Source: Alphaproteobacteria bacterium (GTDB lineage: Bacteria > Pseudomonadota > Alphaproteobacteria > Acetobacterales > Acetobacteraceae). Taken from it: a stretch of DNA of 64,000 nt. Of the stretch, positions 25,886 to 34,396 are shown one piece after another; the first letter of the stretch is position 1; each line of letters begins with the position of its first letter. The notes under the pieces are model-generated. The model ran no database searches, was not told the origin of the DNA, and saw only the letters and a program-made list of their open reading frames with translations. The position numbers and the translations under genes are program-made. Location of the stretch: contig VGDL01000004.1 in assembly GCA_016869735.1 (NCBI GenBank), positions 1 to 64,000 on the forward strand, written 5' to 3'.

Positions 25886-26751
25886 ATGATGCTGAATTTG
25901 AAGCGGCGATTGCCGCGCTTGCCCCTTGGGTGGGGCGTGTCCGAATTGTGGAAGATGAAATCGGCCTATCCTCCGCACGCCGTATTGCCGGCATGCTGGA
26001 TATGGACCCGGCCGGCATTACTCAGGGCATGGCGTTGCCGCCGCATTGGTTCAGCATGTTCTTCCCCGATATCGCCAAGCAATCCGATATCGGCCCGGAT
26101 GGCCACCCGAATAAGGGCGTATTTCTGCCGCCGATTCCGCTGCCGCGCCGGATGGGTGCGGGCCGGCGCGTGAAAATCAACGGCCAGCTTGTGGTGGGTG
26201 AACCCGCGATCAAAAAGGCCGAAGTGGCGGCGATTGTTCCAAAGCATGGCCGCACGGGCCGCATGGCAGTGCTGACCATGCGCCACACGATTGAATGCCG
26301 TGGTCAGGTGATTGCCGTTGAGGAATTTGACGCGATGTATCGCGAAGCAACGCCCCCCGGCCAAAAAACCACCGCGACCCCGCCCGTGCCGGCGCCGGAA
26401 AACGCTGCCTGGGCCGATAAGGTATTGCTGTCCTCGCCTTTGGTGTTTCGCTACTCTTCGGTCACCTGGAATGCGCATCGCATCCATTATGATGCGGATT
26501 ACGCGCGCGATGAGGAAGGCTACCAGGCTACCGTGCAAAATGGCGGCCTGACCATGCAACTGATCCTGGACGCGGCGCTGAAGCGCGCGACAGGTCGGCT
26601 GGTGGGCTTCACCGCGCGGCTCGCGCGGCCGCTTTGGGTGGGAGATACCGTGACACTTTGCGGCGCAACTCAGGCAGATGGCAAAATGGAATGCTGGGCG
26701 GCCGATAAGGATGGCTATCTTTGCGCCAAGCTGGAAGCGGAGTTTGCCTAA
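25882..26751 (+). CDS. MaoC/HTD2-like hydratase (mesaconyl-C4-CoA hydratase type)
   Basis: The 289-residue protein has a double hot-dog architecture with an N-terminal FAS1-like dehydratase half (about 1-150) and a C-terminal MaoC half. The C-terminal half holds the hydratase motif FRYSSVTWNAHRIHYDADYA, with catalytic Asn-Ala-His, then TVQNGGLTMQLILDA. This matches itaconyl/mesaconyl-C4-CoA hydratases. The ATG overlaps the upstream stop (ATGA), and the stop shares a base with the next start (TAATG), so the three genes are translationally coupled. The following CitE-like lyase would cleave the hydrated CoA ester. Confidence 0.82.
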   Translation: MNDAEFEAAIAALAPWVGRVRIVEDEIGLSSARRIAGMLDMDPAGITQGMALPPHWFSMFFPDIAKQSDIGPDGHPNKGVFLPPIPLPRRMGAGRRVKINGQLVVGEPAIKKAEVAAIVPKHGRTGRMAVLTMRHTIECRGQVIAVEEFDAMYREATPPGQKTTATPPVPAPENAAWADKVLLSSPLVFRYSSVTWNAHRIHYDADYARDEEGYQATVQNGGLTMQLILDAALKRATGRLVGFTARLARPLWVGDTVTLCGATQADGKMECWAADKDGYLCAKLEAEFA

Positions 26752-27620
26752 TGGCGGCATCAAACCCAAATAGCTGGCGATCCCTGCTGTTCATCCCAGC
26801 GGTAGCTGAGCGTTTTGTCGCCAAGGCGCATACGCGTGGCGCGGATGTGATCATTCTTGATTTGGAAGATTCCATCCCGCCCAGTGAAAAGGAAGCCGCG
26901 CGCGCCGCACTTCCAGGGGCGGCGAAGACGATTGCTGCCCATGGGCAGGAGATTTGTGTGCGCATCAACCGGCCATTGGAATTGGCGGTGCCGGATATCG
27001 CGGCGGCCATCATGCCGGAAGTGTCATCGCTGATGCTGCCCAAGGTGATGGGGCCGGAACATATCAAGCTTCTGTCGGAAGTGGTGGCGGTGCGCGAAGC
27101 TGCCCTTGGCATGCGGATTGGCCATACGCGCTTCATCGGCGTGGTGGAAACGCCCGATGCACTGCCCGCCTTGCATGCCATCGCCCTGGCCGATCCGCGC
27201 ATGGCAGCCCTTGGCGTTGGTTCGGAAGACCTTTCCACCGAATTGGAATCGGTGCCGGGCGCTGATTCGCTTTATGTCTATGGCATGATGGCAGTGGCAG
27301 CAGCGCGTGCGGCGCGCATCCTGCCGCTTGGGTCCATCGGCGTATTTGCGGATTTCTCCGACCTTGATGCCTATCGCGCGTCACTCCGGCGTTCTCGCGC
27401 GTTGGGCTTCGGCTGCGCGGCCTGCATCCACCCCGCGCAGGTAGCGGTGGTGAATGAGGAATACGGGCCGGCGCCGGCGGAAGTGGAACGCGCGCGCCGG
27501 CTGATCGCTGCCTTTGATGCGGCGCTGGCGGAAGGCAAGGGCGCCGTCGCCTTTGAAGGCGCGATGATTGATCTACCGGTGGTGGAACGCGCGCGGCGTT
27601 TGCTCGCGCGCGCACGGTAA
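26751..27620 (+). CDS. HpcH/HpaI/CitE family CoA-ester lyase
   Basis: The 289-residue TIM-barrel aldolase has the CitE-type segments RSLLFIPAVAERFVAKA, GADVIILDLEDSI (metal-binding Asp/Glu), IGVVETPDALPAL and FGCAACIHPAQVAVVN. Relatives are citramalyl-CoA, malyl-CoA and malyl-thioester lyases. Behind an itaconyl/mesaconyl-CoA-type hydratase, citramalyl-CoA cleavage to acetyl-CoA and pyruvate is the natural guess, but a CoA-transferase for the first step is not in the window. Confidence 0.85.
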   Translation: MAASNPNSWRSLLFIPAVAERFVAKAHTRGADVIILDLEDSIPPSEKEAARAALPGAAKTIAAHGQEICVRINRPLELAVPDIAAAIMPEVSSLMLPKVMGPEHIKLLSEVVAVREAALGMRIGHTRFIGVVETPDALPALHAIALADPRMAALGVGSEDLSTELESVPGADSLYVYGMMAVAAARAARILPLGSIGVFADFSDLDAYRASLRRSRALGFGCAACIHPAQVAVVNEEYGPAPAEVERARRLIAAFDAALAEGKGAVAFEGAMIDLPVVERARRLLARAR

Positions 27621-27626
27621 GCCGCC

Positions 27627-28310
27627 ATGCGCCGCCGAGGCTTGCTCTTTGCGCCGGCGCTGATCAGCGCTACCGCGCAGGCGCAAGCCGCACCCGAAGT
27701 GGATTTGCTGCTGGTGCTGGCAATGGATGCTTCCGGCTCCATTGATGCGGATGAATTTCGCCTGCAACGCGAAGGCATTGCGGAATCCATTACCCATCCC
27801 GCGGTGCTTGATGCCATCGCTGCCAATCCGCGCCGTGCCATTGCGCTGGCGATGACAGAATGGGGCAGCCCTGGTGGCGCTGCCCTAGCGGTGGATTGGC
27901 ATCGCGTGACTGATGCGGCCTCGGCCCAGGTATTCGCCAATGCCGTGCTAGCCGCGCCGCGATCACGGCAAAGCTATAATGCGATTGGGGACGCAATCAC
28001 CCATGCGGCGGCATTGATAACCGCCGCACCTTTCCGCGCGAATGAGCGTGTGATTGATGTGGCAGGGGATGGGCCGGATATGCGCTCCACAATCCTGGCG
28101 CCGGATGCGCGGGATGCTGCGGTGGCGCAGGGTATCACCATCAATGGACTCGCCATTGAAATCGCGCCCGTGACGCGCGGCAATGAACCGCTGCATGTGC
28201 ATTATGAACGCAATATCATGGGTGGGCCTGGCGCTTTTGTGATGGTTGCCGAAACGCGGCGCGACTTCGCCCGCGCCATGCGCGCCAAGATGCTGCGAGA
28301 GATTGCGTAA
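27627..28310 (+). CDS. DUF1194 protein, von Willebrand factor A-like
   Basis: The 227-residue protein begins with a short export signal (LLFAPALISATAQAQA) and then the VWA-like strand VDLLLVLAMDASGSIDADEF, holding the MIDAS DxSGS metal motif. IDVAGDGPDM and VHYERNIMGGPGAF are typical of DUF1194. It is likely periplasmic and binds a partner through a metal ion; its role is unknown. It follows the CitE-like gene by 6 bases and may be on the same transcript. Confidence 0.82.
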   Translation: MRRRGLLFAPALISATAQAQAAPEVDLLLVLAMDASGSIDADEFRLQREGIAESITHPAVLDAIAANPRRAIALAMTEWGSPGGAALAVDWHRVTDAASAQVFANAVLAAPRSRQSYNAIGDAITHAAALITAAPFRANERVIDVAGDGPDMRSTILAPDARDAAVAQGITINGLAIEIAPVTRGNEPLHVHYERNIMGGPGAFVMVAETRRDFARAMRAKMLREIA

Positions 28311-28325
28311 CCCACAGCGCCCAGG

Positions 28326-29144
28326 ATGTCCGCCATGCAGCATTTCAGCATCAAGGGTTACGATATGGCCTTCATCACCGAAGGCGAGGGGCTGCCATTG
28401 CTGCTGATCCATGGCTCGCTTTATGATTATCGATATTGGGCGCCACAGATTGAGGCTCTGGCAGCTGCGGGTTTTCGCGTGATCGCCCCTAGCCTGCGCT
28501 ATTACTGGCCGAATGATGCAAGCGGCGCGGCGTGGCTCTCCATTGAAGAACACATCGAAGACATGGTGGCATTCATCACCGCGCTTGATCTTGGGCCGAT
28601 TGATCTGCTTGGCCATTCGCGCGGTGGCTATATCGCGTTCCGCATCGCGGAACGGCGTCCGGCATTGTTACGCCGACTTGTGCTAGCGGAACCTGCCGGC
28701 GTTTTGGGCGAATGCTTCATCGCGCCTGGCGAAGCCATGCCGAATTATACCGCGCTGATCGCTGATTCGGTTGCCAAGGTCGCCAACGGTGAGATCGAAG
28801 CGGGGCTTGCCAGCTTTTATGACTATGCGCTTGGTCCCGGGTCCTGGGCGAGGCTTGGCGAACCGCGCCAATCCATCTGCCGCGATAACGCACGCACGCT
28901 GATCGGCCAAGGACAGGAAGGCCGCGTGCCTTACACGCGCGCTGCCGCCGAAGCGCTTCGCCCAAGGACTTTGTTGATTGATGGCGCCTTGGCGGAAGCG
29001 CCTTTTCGTTGTGTTGCGTATGGCTTGGCCCGGACCATCCCGCAGGTGACGCGCGTTACCCTGCCAGGCGCCGCGCATTTACTGAACTGGGATGATGCCG
29101 CCGGCTTCAATGCTGCCGTTCTGGAATTTCTCCGCGCGCCCTAA
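28326..29144 (+). CDS. Alpha/beta hydrolase
   Basis: The 272-residue protein has the oxyanion segment LLLIHGSLYDYRYW, the nucleophile elbow GHSRGGY (Ser), a late Asp in LLIDGALAE and a His in LPGAAHLLNWD. It has no signal peptide. The specificity is not recognisable; relatives include haloperoxidase-like and epoxide-hydrolase-like esterases. It ends by overlapping the convergent carboxypeptidase stop by 4 bases. Confidence 0.78.
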   Translation: MSAMQHFSIKGYDMAFITEGEGLPLLLIHGSLYDYRYWAPQIEALAAAGFRVIAPSLRYYWPNDASGAAWLSIEEHIEDMVAFITALDLGPIDLLGHSRGGYIAFRIAERRPALLRRLVLAEPAGVLGECFIAPGEAMPNYTALIADSVAKVANGEIEAGLASFYDYALGPGSWARLGEPRQSICRDNARTLIGQGQEGRVPYTRAAAEALRPRTLLIDGALAEAPFRCVAYGLARTIPQVTRVTLPGAAHLLNWDDAAGFNAAVLEFLRAP

Positions 29145-30628
29145 TCCACCAAATACCGCGCCCGCAAATGATCCATGAAATCATTGGGGTCCAGCGGCTT
29201 ACCTGTTGCCGCGCACAATAAATCCTGAAAGCCAAGCAGCGATCCCTTGCCATGCACATGGGTACGCAGCCAACCAAGTAACGGCGCCATATCGCCTTCC
29301 GCGAGCGCAGCATCCAACCCTGGCTCCGCCACGCGCGCCGCCTTCATCAATTGCGCCGCCGCCATGGCCCCTAGCGTATAGGATGGGAAGTAGCCAAACG
29401 CGCCATCATGCCAATGAATATCCTGCAAGCAGCCCTTGGCATCATTGGGTGGGCGAATACCAAGAAGCGTCTCCAACCCCTCATTCCAGGCGGTGGGCAG
29501 ATCAGCCACGGAAAGCGCGCCTTCGATCATCGCTTTTTCCAGCCGAAAGCGCAGAATGACATGGGCCGGATAGGTGATTTCATCCGCATCCACACGAATG
29601 AAGCCGCGCGAAACGCGGCGCCATAGCCGCGCCAGATTTTCCGGCGCAACCTCTGCCGCATCGCAGCCAAAACGCGCACGCAATTCACCACCCAAAAAGC
29701 GCAAAAACGCATCCGAACGGCAGGCCTGCATTTCCACAATCAGGGATTGGCTTTCATGCGCTGCCATCCCCGCAGCCTCACCCACCGGCTGGCGCGCATA
29801 GGAAGCGGGCAGGCCGCGTTCATAAAGCGCATGCCCCGTTTCATGCAGCACGCCAAGCAATGCCTTTGCTGGATCCGCTTCGTCATAAAAAGTCGTCATG
29901 CGCACATCGGCAGGCGTGCCACCGCAAAAGGGATGCAGCGATTCATCCAGCCGCGCATGATCATATTCCAAGCCAATGCTCGCCGAGAGCGCCTGGCACA
30001 ACGCCTTCTGCGCTGGCACTGGAAACGTGCCCGTCAGCGGCACCGGCGCGCCGCGTTTGGCCTGGATTTCCTCGGCGCGCGGCAAGGCTTCGGCCAAAAA
30101 CGCCTCGTAGGCCGCGAAAACGGGCTCGACATCCGCAGCCGTCACACCGCGCTGATAGCCATCCATCAGCGCATCATAGGGCGCCATGCCAAGTGCTACT
30201 GAAAGCGCCGCTGCCGTTTCGCGTTGCAGCGCGACAACTTCGGTGAGCGCCGGGCGCACCATGGCGAAATCCGCTCGAGCCTTGACGTCCCGCCAGATTT
30301 TCTCACACGCCGAATTGGCGCGTGTGGTGGCTTCAACCAGGCTGGTCGGCAAGGCCGTGGCGCGCGTATGGGTGCGGCGCATCAGGGCGAGGTTCGCACT
30401 TTCCCATTCGCCTTCAGCGTGAGCCTGCGCAAGGTCTTCCGCTACCACCGGCGCGGTCAGCAATTCATGTGCAAGGCCGGCCAGGGTCGCCAATTGCTCG
30501 CCTCGCGCGGCACCGCCACCGGCGGGCATCATGGCACTCGCATCCCAATGCAGCATGGCGGCAGCTTCGTTCAGCGCGGCGATGCGCCCAAAGCGGGATT
30601 GCAGGCTGGCATAGGCGGTATTGGTCAT
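29141..30628 (-). CDS. M32 family metallocarboxypeptidase
   Basis: The 495-residue protein fits the thermostable carboxypeptidase family, which trims C-terminal residues from peptides in the cytoplasm with a zinc or cobalt ion. I see the HExxH site in LGVLHETGHALYERGLP, the second ligand region AAHESQSLIVEMQ, DEITYPAHVILRF and IHWHDGAFGYFPSYTLGAM, in family order and at normal length. Its start is directly adjacent to the SURF1 stop, so it is the last gene of the oxidase operon. Confidence 0.92.
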   Translation of the reverse strand: MTNTAYASLQSRFGRIAALNEAAAMLHWDASAMMPAGGGAARGEQLATLAGLAHELLTAPVVAEDLAQAHAEGEWESANLALMRRTHTRATALPTSLVEATTRANSACEKIWRDVKARADFAMVRPALTEVVALQRETAAALSVALGMAPYDALMDGYQRGVTAADVEPVFAAYEAFLAEALPRAEEIQAKRGAPVPLTGTFPVPAQKALCQALSASIGLEYDHARLDESLHPFCGGTPADVRMTTFYDEADPAKALLGVLHETGHALYERGLPASYARQPVGEAAGMAAHESQSLIVEMQACRSDAFLRFLGGELRARFGCDAAEVAPENLARLWRRVSRGFIRVDADEITYPAHVILRFRLEKAMIEGALSVADLPTAWNEGLETLLGIRPPNDAKGCLQDIHWHDGAFGYFPSYTLGAMAAAQLMKAARVAEPGLDAALAEGDMAPLLGWLRTHVHGKGSLLGFQDLLCAATGKPLDPNDFMDHLRARYLVD

Positions 30629-31300
30629 TCAGGCTTGCTTCCGGTTGCGCCATGCAAAGGCGACGAAAACGCCAATCAGGGATAGCGCCAGGCCATACCA
30701 GGTGATGGCATAGCCAAGATGGTTGTTGCGCGGCTTTGGCAGGGTCTGGGAAGGCTCTGGCAGGCTGCCTGGCGGGCCTAGCATCACCAGGGCGTAGGGC
30801 GGTGTCCCTGGAACGCCCAGCGCCGCACCAATCGCCACGGGATCGAAGTGAAAGAAGCGCCGCCCGGCCACATCATCCTGCGCGGCGAAGCGCCCGGCGG
30901 GCTCGCCAAAGCGCACATAACCCAGGATGCGTTGGGGGCCTTCAGGCCGTGACAGGCCCGCCACCCCATCCAGGGGGATCCAGCCGCGATCCACCAGCAG
31001 GGGCGGGCCGGACTCGCGCAGGAAGGGCACCACAAGCCGCGCCCCCATCCGATTGGCGCGGATTTCAACGCCCAGCAGAGCTTCGCGCGTGTGGTCAAAG
31101 CGCCCAACGGCTTCAAGCTTCGCATAAGGCATCGGCGGGTCGCTGAAGGGCGCTGGCGGCGCGGCCTCGGCCGCTGTAATGCGCGCCAGTAAATCGGTCT
31201 TCCAAGCCAAGCGCTGCGCCTGCCAGGTCCCAAGACCAAGCAGGATGATCAGAACAGGCAGCCCCGCCAAAGCGGGCCAAAGCATGCGGCGCGGAAACAT
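30629..31300 (-). CDS. SURF1 family cytochrome oxidase assembly protein
   Basis: The 223-residue protein has one N-terminal and one C-terminal membrane helix around a periplasmic domain, as in SURF1/Shy1. Visible motifs are LLGLGTWQAQRLAWK at the first helix, LLVDRGWIPLD in the middle, and NNHLGYAITWYGLALSLIGVF at the last helix. It assists heme a insertion into subunit I. I start it at the ATG at 31300, because the open frame upstream overlaps DUF983. Confidence 0.9.
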   Translation of the reverse strand: MFPRRMLWPALAGLPVLIILLGLGTWQAQRLAWKTDLLARITAAEAAPPAPFSDPPMPYAKLEAVGRFDHTREALLGVEIRANRMGARLVVPFLRESGPPLLVDRGWIPLDGVAGLSRPEGPQRILGYVRFGEPAGRFAAQDDVAGRRFFHFDPVAIGAALGVPGTPPYALVMLGPPGSLPEPSQTLPKPRNNHLGYAITWYGLALSLIGVFVAFAWRNRKQA

Positions 31301-31307
31301 TGCTGAT

Positions 31308-31658
31308 CTAGCTTGTGCTACGGTGCCGCCATTGCAAGCCAAGCAGCATGGCCTTGGCAAAGCGCATCACCAGCAGCGATAGCGGCAGCACCACAGCGGG
31401 CCAGATCAGCGCATGCACCCAAAGGTCAGGTTCAAACCGCCGATCCACCCAAAGCGCCAGAACAATTGCAATGGCGCCGATCAGGAAAATCCCTGCCATG
31501 GCCGGACCATCCCCTGCGTCATGCGCGGTGAAATCAAGCCCACATTCGGTGCAGGCTGGGCGGATATCCAACAGCCCCAAAAAAATTTGGCCGCGCCCGC
31601 ATCGCGGGCAACGGCCAAGCAAGGCTGATGTCAGCACGCCGGAAATGCCCGGCGCCAA
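31308..31658 (-). CDS. DUF983 family membrane protein
   Basis: The 116-residue protein has two CxxC knuckles (CPRCGRG and CTECGLD), probably binding a metal, followed by two membrane helices (IFLIGAIAIVLALWV and ALIWPAVVLPLSLLVM). DUF983 genes commonly sit beside ctaE in alphaproteobacterial oxidase operons, and the same is true here. It may help metal or cofactor delivery to the oxidase; this is an inference from position only. Confidence 0.88.
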   Translation of the reverse strand: MAPGISGVLTSALLGRCPRCGRGQIFLGLLDIRPACTECGLDFTAHDAGDGPAMAGIFLIGAIAIVLALWVDRRFEPDLWVHALIWPAVVLPLSLLVMRFAKAMLLGLQWRHRSTS

Positions 31659-32522
31659 TCAGTGATGCGCGATTTCGCCCGCGCCCCACCAATAGATACA
31701 GACAAATAGGAACAGCCACACCACGTCGACGAAGTGCCAATACCAGGCCGCCGCTTCAAAGCCGAAATGGCGTTGCGGCGTGAAATGCCCCTTCATGGCG
31801 CGGATCAGGCAGACAAACAGGAAGGTGGTTCCAACGACGACATGGAAGCCATGAAAGCCGGTGGCGAGAAAGAAGGTCGAAGAATAAACGCCGCCACCAT
31901 TAAACTTGAACGGCGCCAGGCTATATTCCCAGGCCTGCAAGCCGGTGAAAATCACGCCCAGCAGAACGGTCAGGGTCAAACCCTTGATCAAGCCCTTCTG
32001 ATCATTATTCAGCAGTGCATGATGCGCCCAGGTGACGGTGCAGCCCGACAGCAGCAGGATCATTGTGTTCAGGAAGGGCAGATCGAAGGGATCAAAGGTG
32101 AGCGTGCCCTTCGGCGGCCACATCGCCACTTCGGCGCCCGAAACATGTTCCGGGAATAGTGCGAAGTGGAAATAGGCCCAGAAGAAGGCCACGAAGAACA
32201 TGACTTCCGATGCGATGAACAGCGTCATCCCGTAGCGAAGCCCGATACGCACGATTGGCGTATGCAGCCCGGGCGTCCGGCTTTCCTTCACCACATCGCG
32301 CCACCACAAGAACATGAGCGCCAAAACACCAGCCAGACCCAGCAGCATAACAAGCTTATTCCCATAATGCGCCCAAAGAATGATGCCCAGCACCATGGCG
32401 CCCGCCGCGAAAGACATAAGAAGCGGCCAGGGTGACGGATCAACCAAATGATAGGGGTGCTTATGAAGCGGCGGCGCTTCGCCCTCAGCCGTGGTTGCCT
32501 GCGCGTGAGATGTGCTTGCCAT
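31659..32522 (-). CDS. ctaE: Cytochrome c oxidase subunit III
   Basis: The 287-residue protein has the seven-helix subunit III pattern: HPYHLVDPSPWPL at the start, SEVMFFVAFFWAYFH with the conserved Glu of helix III, GCTVTWAHHALL, and the end FGFEAAAWYWHFVDVVWLFLF. It stabilises the catalytic core and proton uptake in the aa3 oxidase. It lies between ctaG and DUF983 in the operon. Confidence 0.95.
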   Translation of the reverse strand: MASTSHAQATTAEGEAPPLHKHPYHLVDPSPWPLLMSFAAGAMVLGIILWAHYGNKLVMLLGLAGVLALMFLWWRDVVKESRTPGLHTPIVRIGLRYGMTLFIASEVMFFVAFFWAYFHFALFPEHVSGAEVAMWPPKGTLTFDPFDLPFLNTMILLLSGCTVTWAHHALLNNDQKGLIKGLTLTVLLGVIFTGLQAWEYSLAPFKFNGGGVYSSTFFLATGFHGFHVVVGTTFLFVCLIRAMKGHFTPQRHFGFEAAAWYWHFVDVVWLFLFVCIYWWGAGEIAHH

Positions 32523-32641
32523 TGTCAGTCCTGGTGCCTTCCTCGGTCACGGGTCTATGCCCGAACCGGACGATCGCATCAATCCTGAAACCGCCCCCAA
32601 AATCAAGCCCGTTACGGGTGAAAACCAGGATAACCCAGCAA

Positions 32642-33271
32642 TCAGTTCTGCCTTGTGCCAGCGCGCCCCACATGCGGCCCGGCATTGGCCAAGGCGCCTG
32701 CCTTTTTCGCATCTTCGATGGTGCGGAAGAAGCTGTAGGACAGGGTGATGGTGGTCACATCCCGCGTGCTGGGATCCTCGGTGATTTTGGGGTCGACCCA
32801 GAAGGTGACTGGCATATCCACGCGTTCGCCAGGCGTTAGGGTCTGTTCATCGAAACAGAAACAGGCGATCTTGTGGAAATAGCGCCCGACTTTCTCGGGC
32901 GTCACATTATAGGTTGAAACCCCCGTGACCGGGGCCTCAGAGCGATTCGTGGCGGAATAGAAGGCCAGCCCTTCCTCACCAAGACGCAGCGTGACACTTG
33001 GTTGTTCCGGCATGAAGCGCCAGGGCAGGTTGGGATGTGTGGTGGCGTTAAAGCGGATGGTGATTTGTCGATCCCCCATCGCGCCGGGCGCTGCCGCGCT
33101 TCGTTGCGTGGTGCCACCGAAGCCAGTGACACGGCAGAAAAGATCGTAAAGCGGCACGGCAGCGAAAGAAAGCCCGACCATGAAGGTAACAAGGCCTGCC
33201 GACGCAAGCCCGGTGCGCTTGTTCCGCCTTGCAAGGTCTGCCTTGCGCTGTTCCTGATCCATGCCCGTCAT
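32642..33271 (-). CDS. ctaG: Cytochrome c oxidase assembly protein CtaG (Cox11)
   Basis: The 209-residue copper chaperone delivers copper to the CuB site of subunit I. It has one N-terminal membrane helix, LYDLFCRVTGFGGTTQ, the copper site KIACFCFDEQTL (CFCF), and MPVTFWVDP, all diagnostic of Cox11. An in-frame ATG three codons in is an alternative start. It is followed by a 119-base gap before ctaE. Confidence 0.95.
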   Translation of the reverse strand: MTGMDQEQRKADLARRNKRTGLASAGLVTFMVGLSFAAVPLYDLFCRVTGFGGTTQRSAAAPGAMGDRQITIRFNATTHPNLPWRFMPEQPSVTLRLGEEGLAFYSATNRSEAPVTGVSTYNVTPEKVGRYFHKIACFCFDEQTLTPGERVDMPVTFWVDPKITEDPSTRDVTTITLSYSFFRTIEDAKKAGALANAGPHVGRAGTRQN

Positions 33272-33293
33272 TTGGGGAGCAACGCGCCCTGGC

Positions 33294-33422
33294 TCAAGCC
33301 CGGATCAGCCGCGCAACGCCAATGAAATAGAACAGCACCGAAAGCCCAACCAGCACCAGCAGCAGCGCGATATTGCGCCCGCGCCGACGCTTTTCAAAAA
33401 TCGCGCGTTCTTCCGGGGTCAT
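33294..33422 (-). CDS. 42-residue single-pass membrane protein of the cta operon
   Basis: A 43-codon frame (MTPEERAIFEKRRRGRN, then one hydrophobic helix ALLLVLVGLSVLFYFIGVA, then RLIRA) lies between ctaB and ctaG. Its ATG overlaps the ctaB stop as ATGA, a strong sign of translation. Acidic N-terminus, basic patch and single helix match the small CoxF-like or cytochrome-oxidase-associated peptides seen at this position in other alphaproteobacteria. It may assist assembly; no function is proven. Confidence 0.8.
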   Translation of the reverse strand: MTPEERAIFEKRRRGRNIALLLVLVGLSVLFYFIGVARLIRA

Positions 33423-34372
33423 GGCGACAGGATCAGCTTTTCAGCTGCCAGCACGGCGAAAAGTGCGAAAAGATAGGTGAGCGAAAAGCGGAAGCATTTC
33501 TTGGCCGGCTTGTCGCCGGCAAGGCTGCGGCCTTCGGCGTCCTGCGCCTCCCGTAACACAGCGACCGCGTGGCGAATGAAGTTAAGGCCAAGCAGCGCAG
33601 CAATCGCGCCATAAACCGGGCCGGAAAAGCCGATCAGCCACGGCGCCAGGCCAAGCGGTGCCAGCGCCAGTGTGTAGTAAAGAATTTGCCTGCGGGTTTC
33701 GCGCGCGCCGGCGGTCACGGGCAGCATGGGCACGCCGGCCTTGGCGTAATCCTCATGCGCCCAAAGCGACAACGCCCAGAAATGCGGCGGCGTCCAGATG
33801 AAAATGATGGCGAACAGAATGACGGGCACAAGGGTGATGTCGCCTGTCACCGCCGCCCAACCAATCAGCGGTGGAAAGGCGCCAGCGGCCCCACCAATGA
33901 CGATGTTTTGCGGCGTGCGGCGCTTCAGCCACATGGTATAGACCACCACGTAAAACAGGATGGAAAAGGCAAGCACGGCAGCGGCCAGATAATTGGTCGC
34001 GAAAGCCATCATCACCACAGACCCGACACCCAACAAAATGCCAAAGGCAAGCGCGGCATCAGGCGCGATGCGCCCGGCGGGAATGGGCCGACGCGCTGTG
34101 CGGCGCATCACCGCGTCAATGTCGCGATCATACCACATATTGATTGCGCCCGAGGCACCGGCTGCCACCGCGATGCAGAGAATGGCAATCACCGCCAGCA
34201 CCGGATGCAAATGCCCAGGTGCCACCAAAAGCCCGGCGACCGCGCTGAACACTACCAGCGACATGACACGCGGCTTCAGCAGCGCGATCCAATCGCGCAC
34301 TTCCGAGTTATTGTAGGAAACAGGAAGGGGGGCCGCGCCCCCCTTGCCGTTTTCGATGACTGAATCGCTCAT
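33419..34372 (-). CDS. ctaB: Heme o synthase (protoheme IX farnesyltransferase)
   Basis: The 317-residue UbiA-family membrane enzyme attaches farnesyl to heme b to give heme o, the precursor of heme a. It shows the two Asp-rich motifs: NMWYDRDIDAVMRRTARRP and the second loop HEDYAKAGVPMLPVTAG. A GTG two codons upstream of the chosen ATG is also in frame. It sits directly downstream of ctaD. Confidence 0.95.
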   Translation of the reverse strand: MSDSVIENGKGGAAPLPVSYNNSEVRDWIALLKPRVMSLVVFSAVAGLLVAPGHLHPVLAVIAILCIAVAAGASGAINMWYDRDIDAVMRRTARRPIPAGRIAPDAALAFGILLGVGSVVMMAFATNYLAAAVLAFSILFYVVVYTMWLKRRTPQNIVIGGAAGAFPPLIGWAAVTGDITLVPVILFAIIFIWTPPHFWALSLWAHEDYAKAGVPMLPVTAGARETRRQILYYTLALAPLGLAPWLIGFSGPVYGAIAALLGLNFIRHAVAVLREAQDAEGRSLAGDKPAKKCFRFSLTYLFALFAVLAAEKLILSP

Positions 34373-34396
34373 CGTCACCCCATAGGCTTCGCGGCC

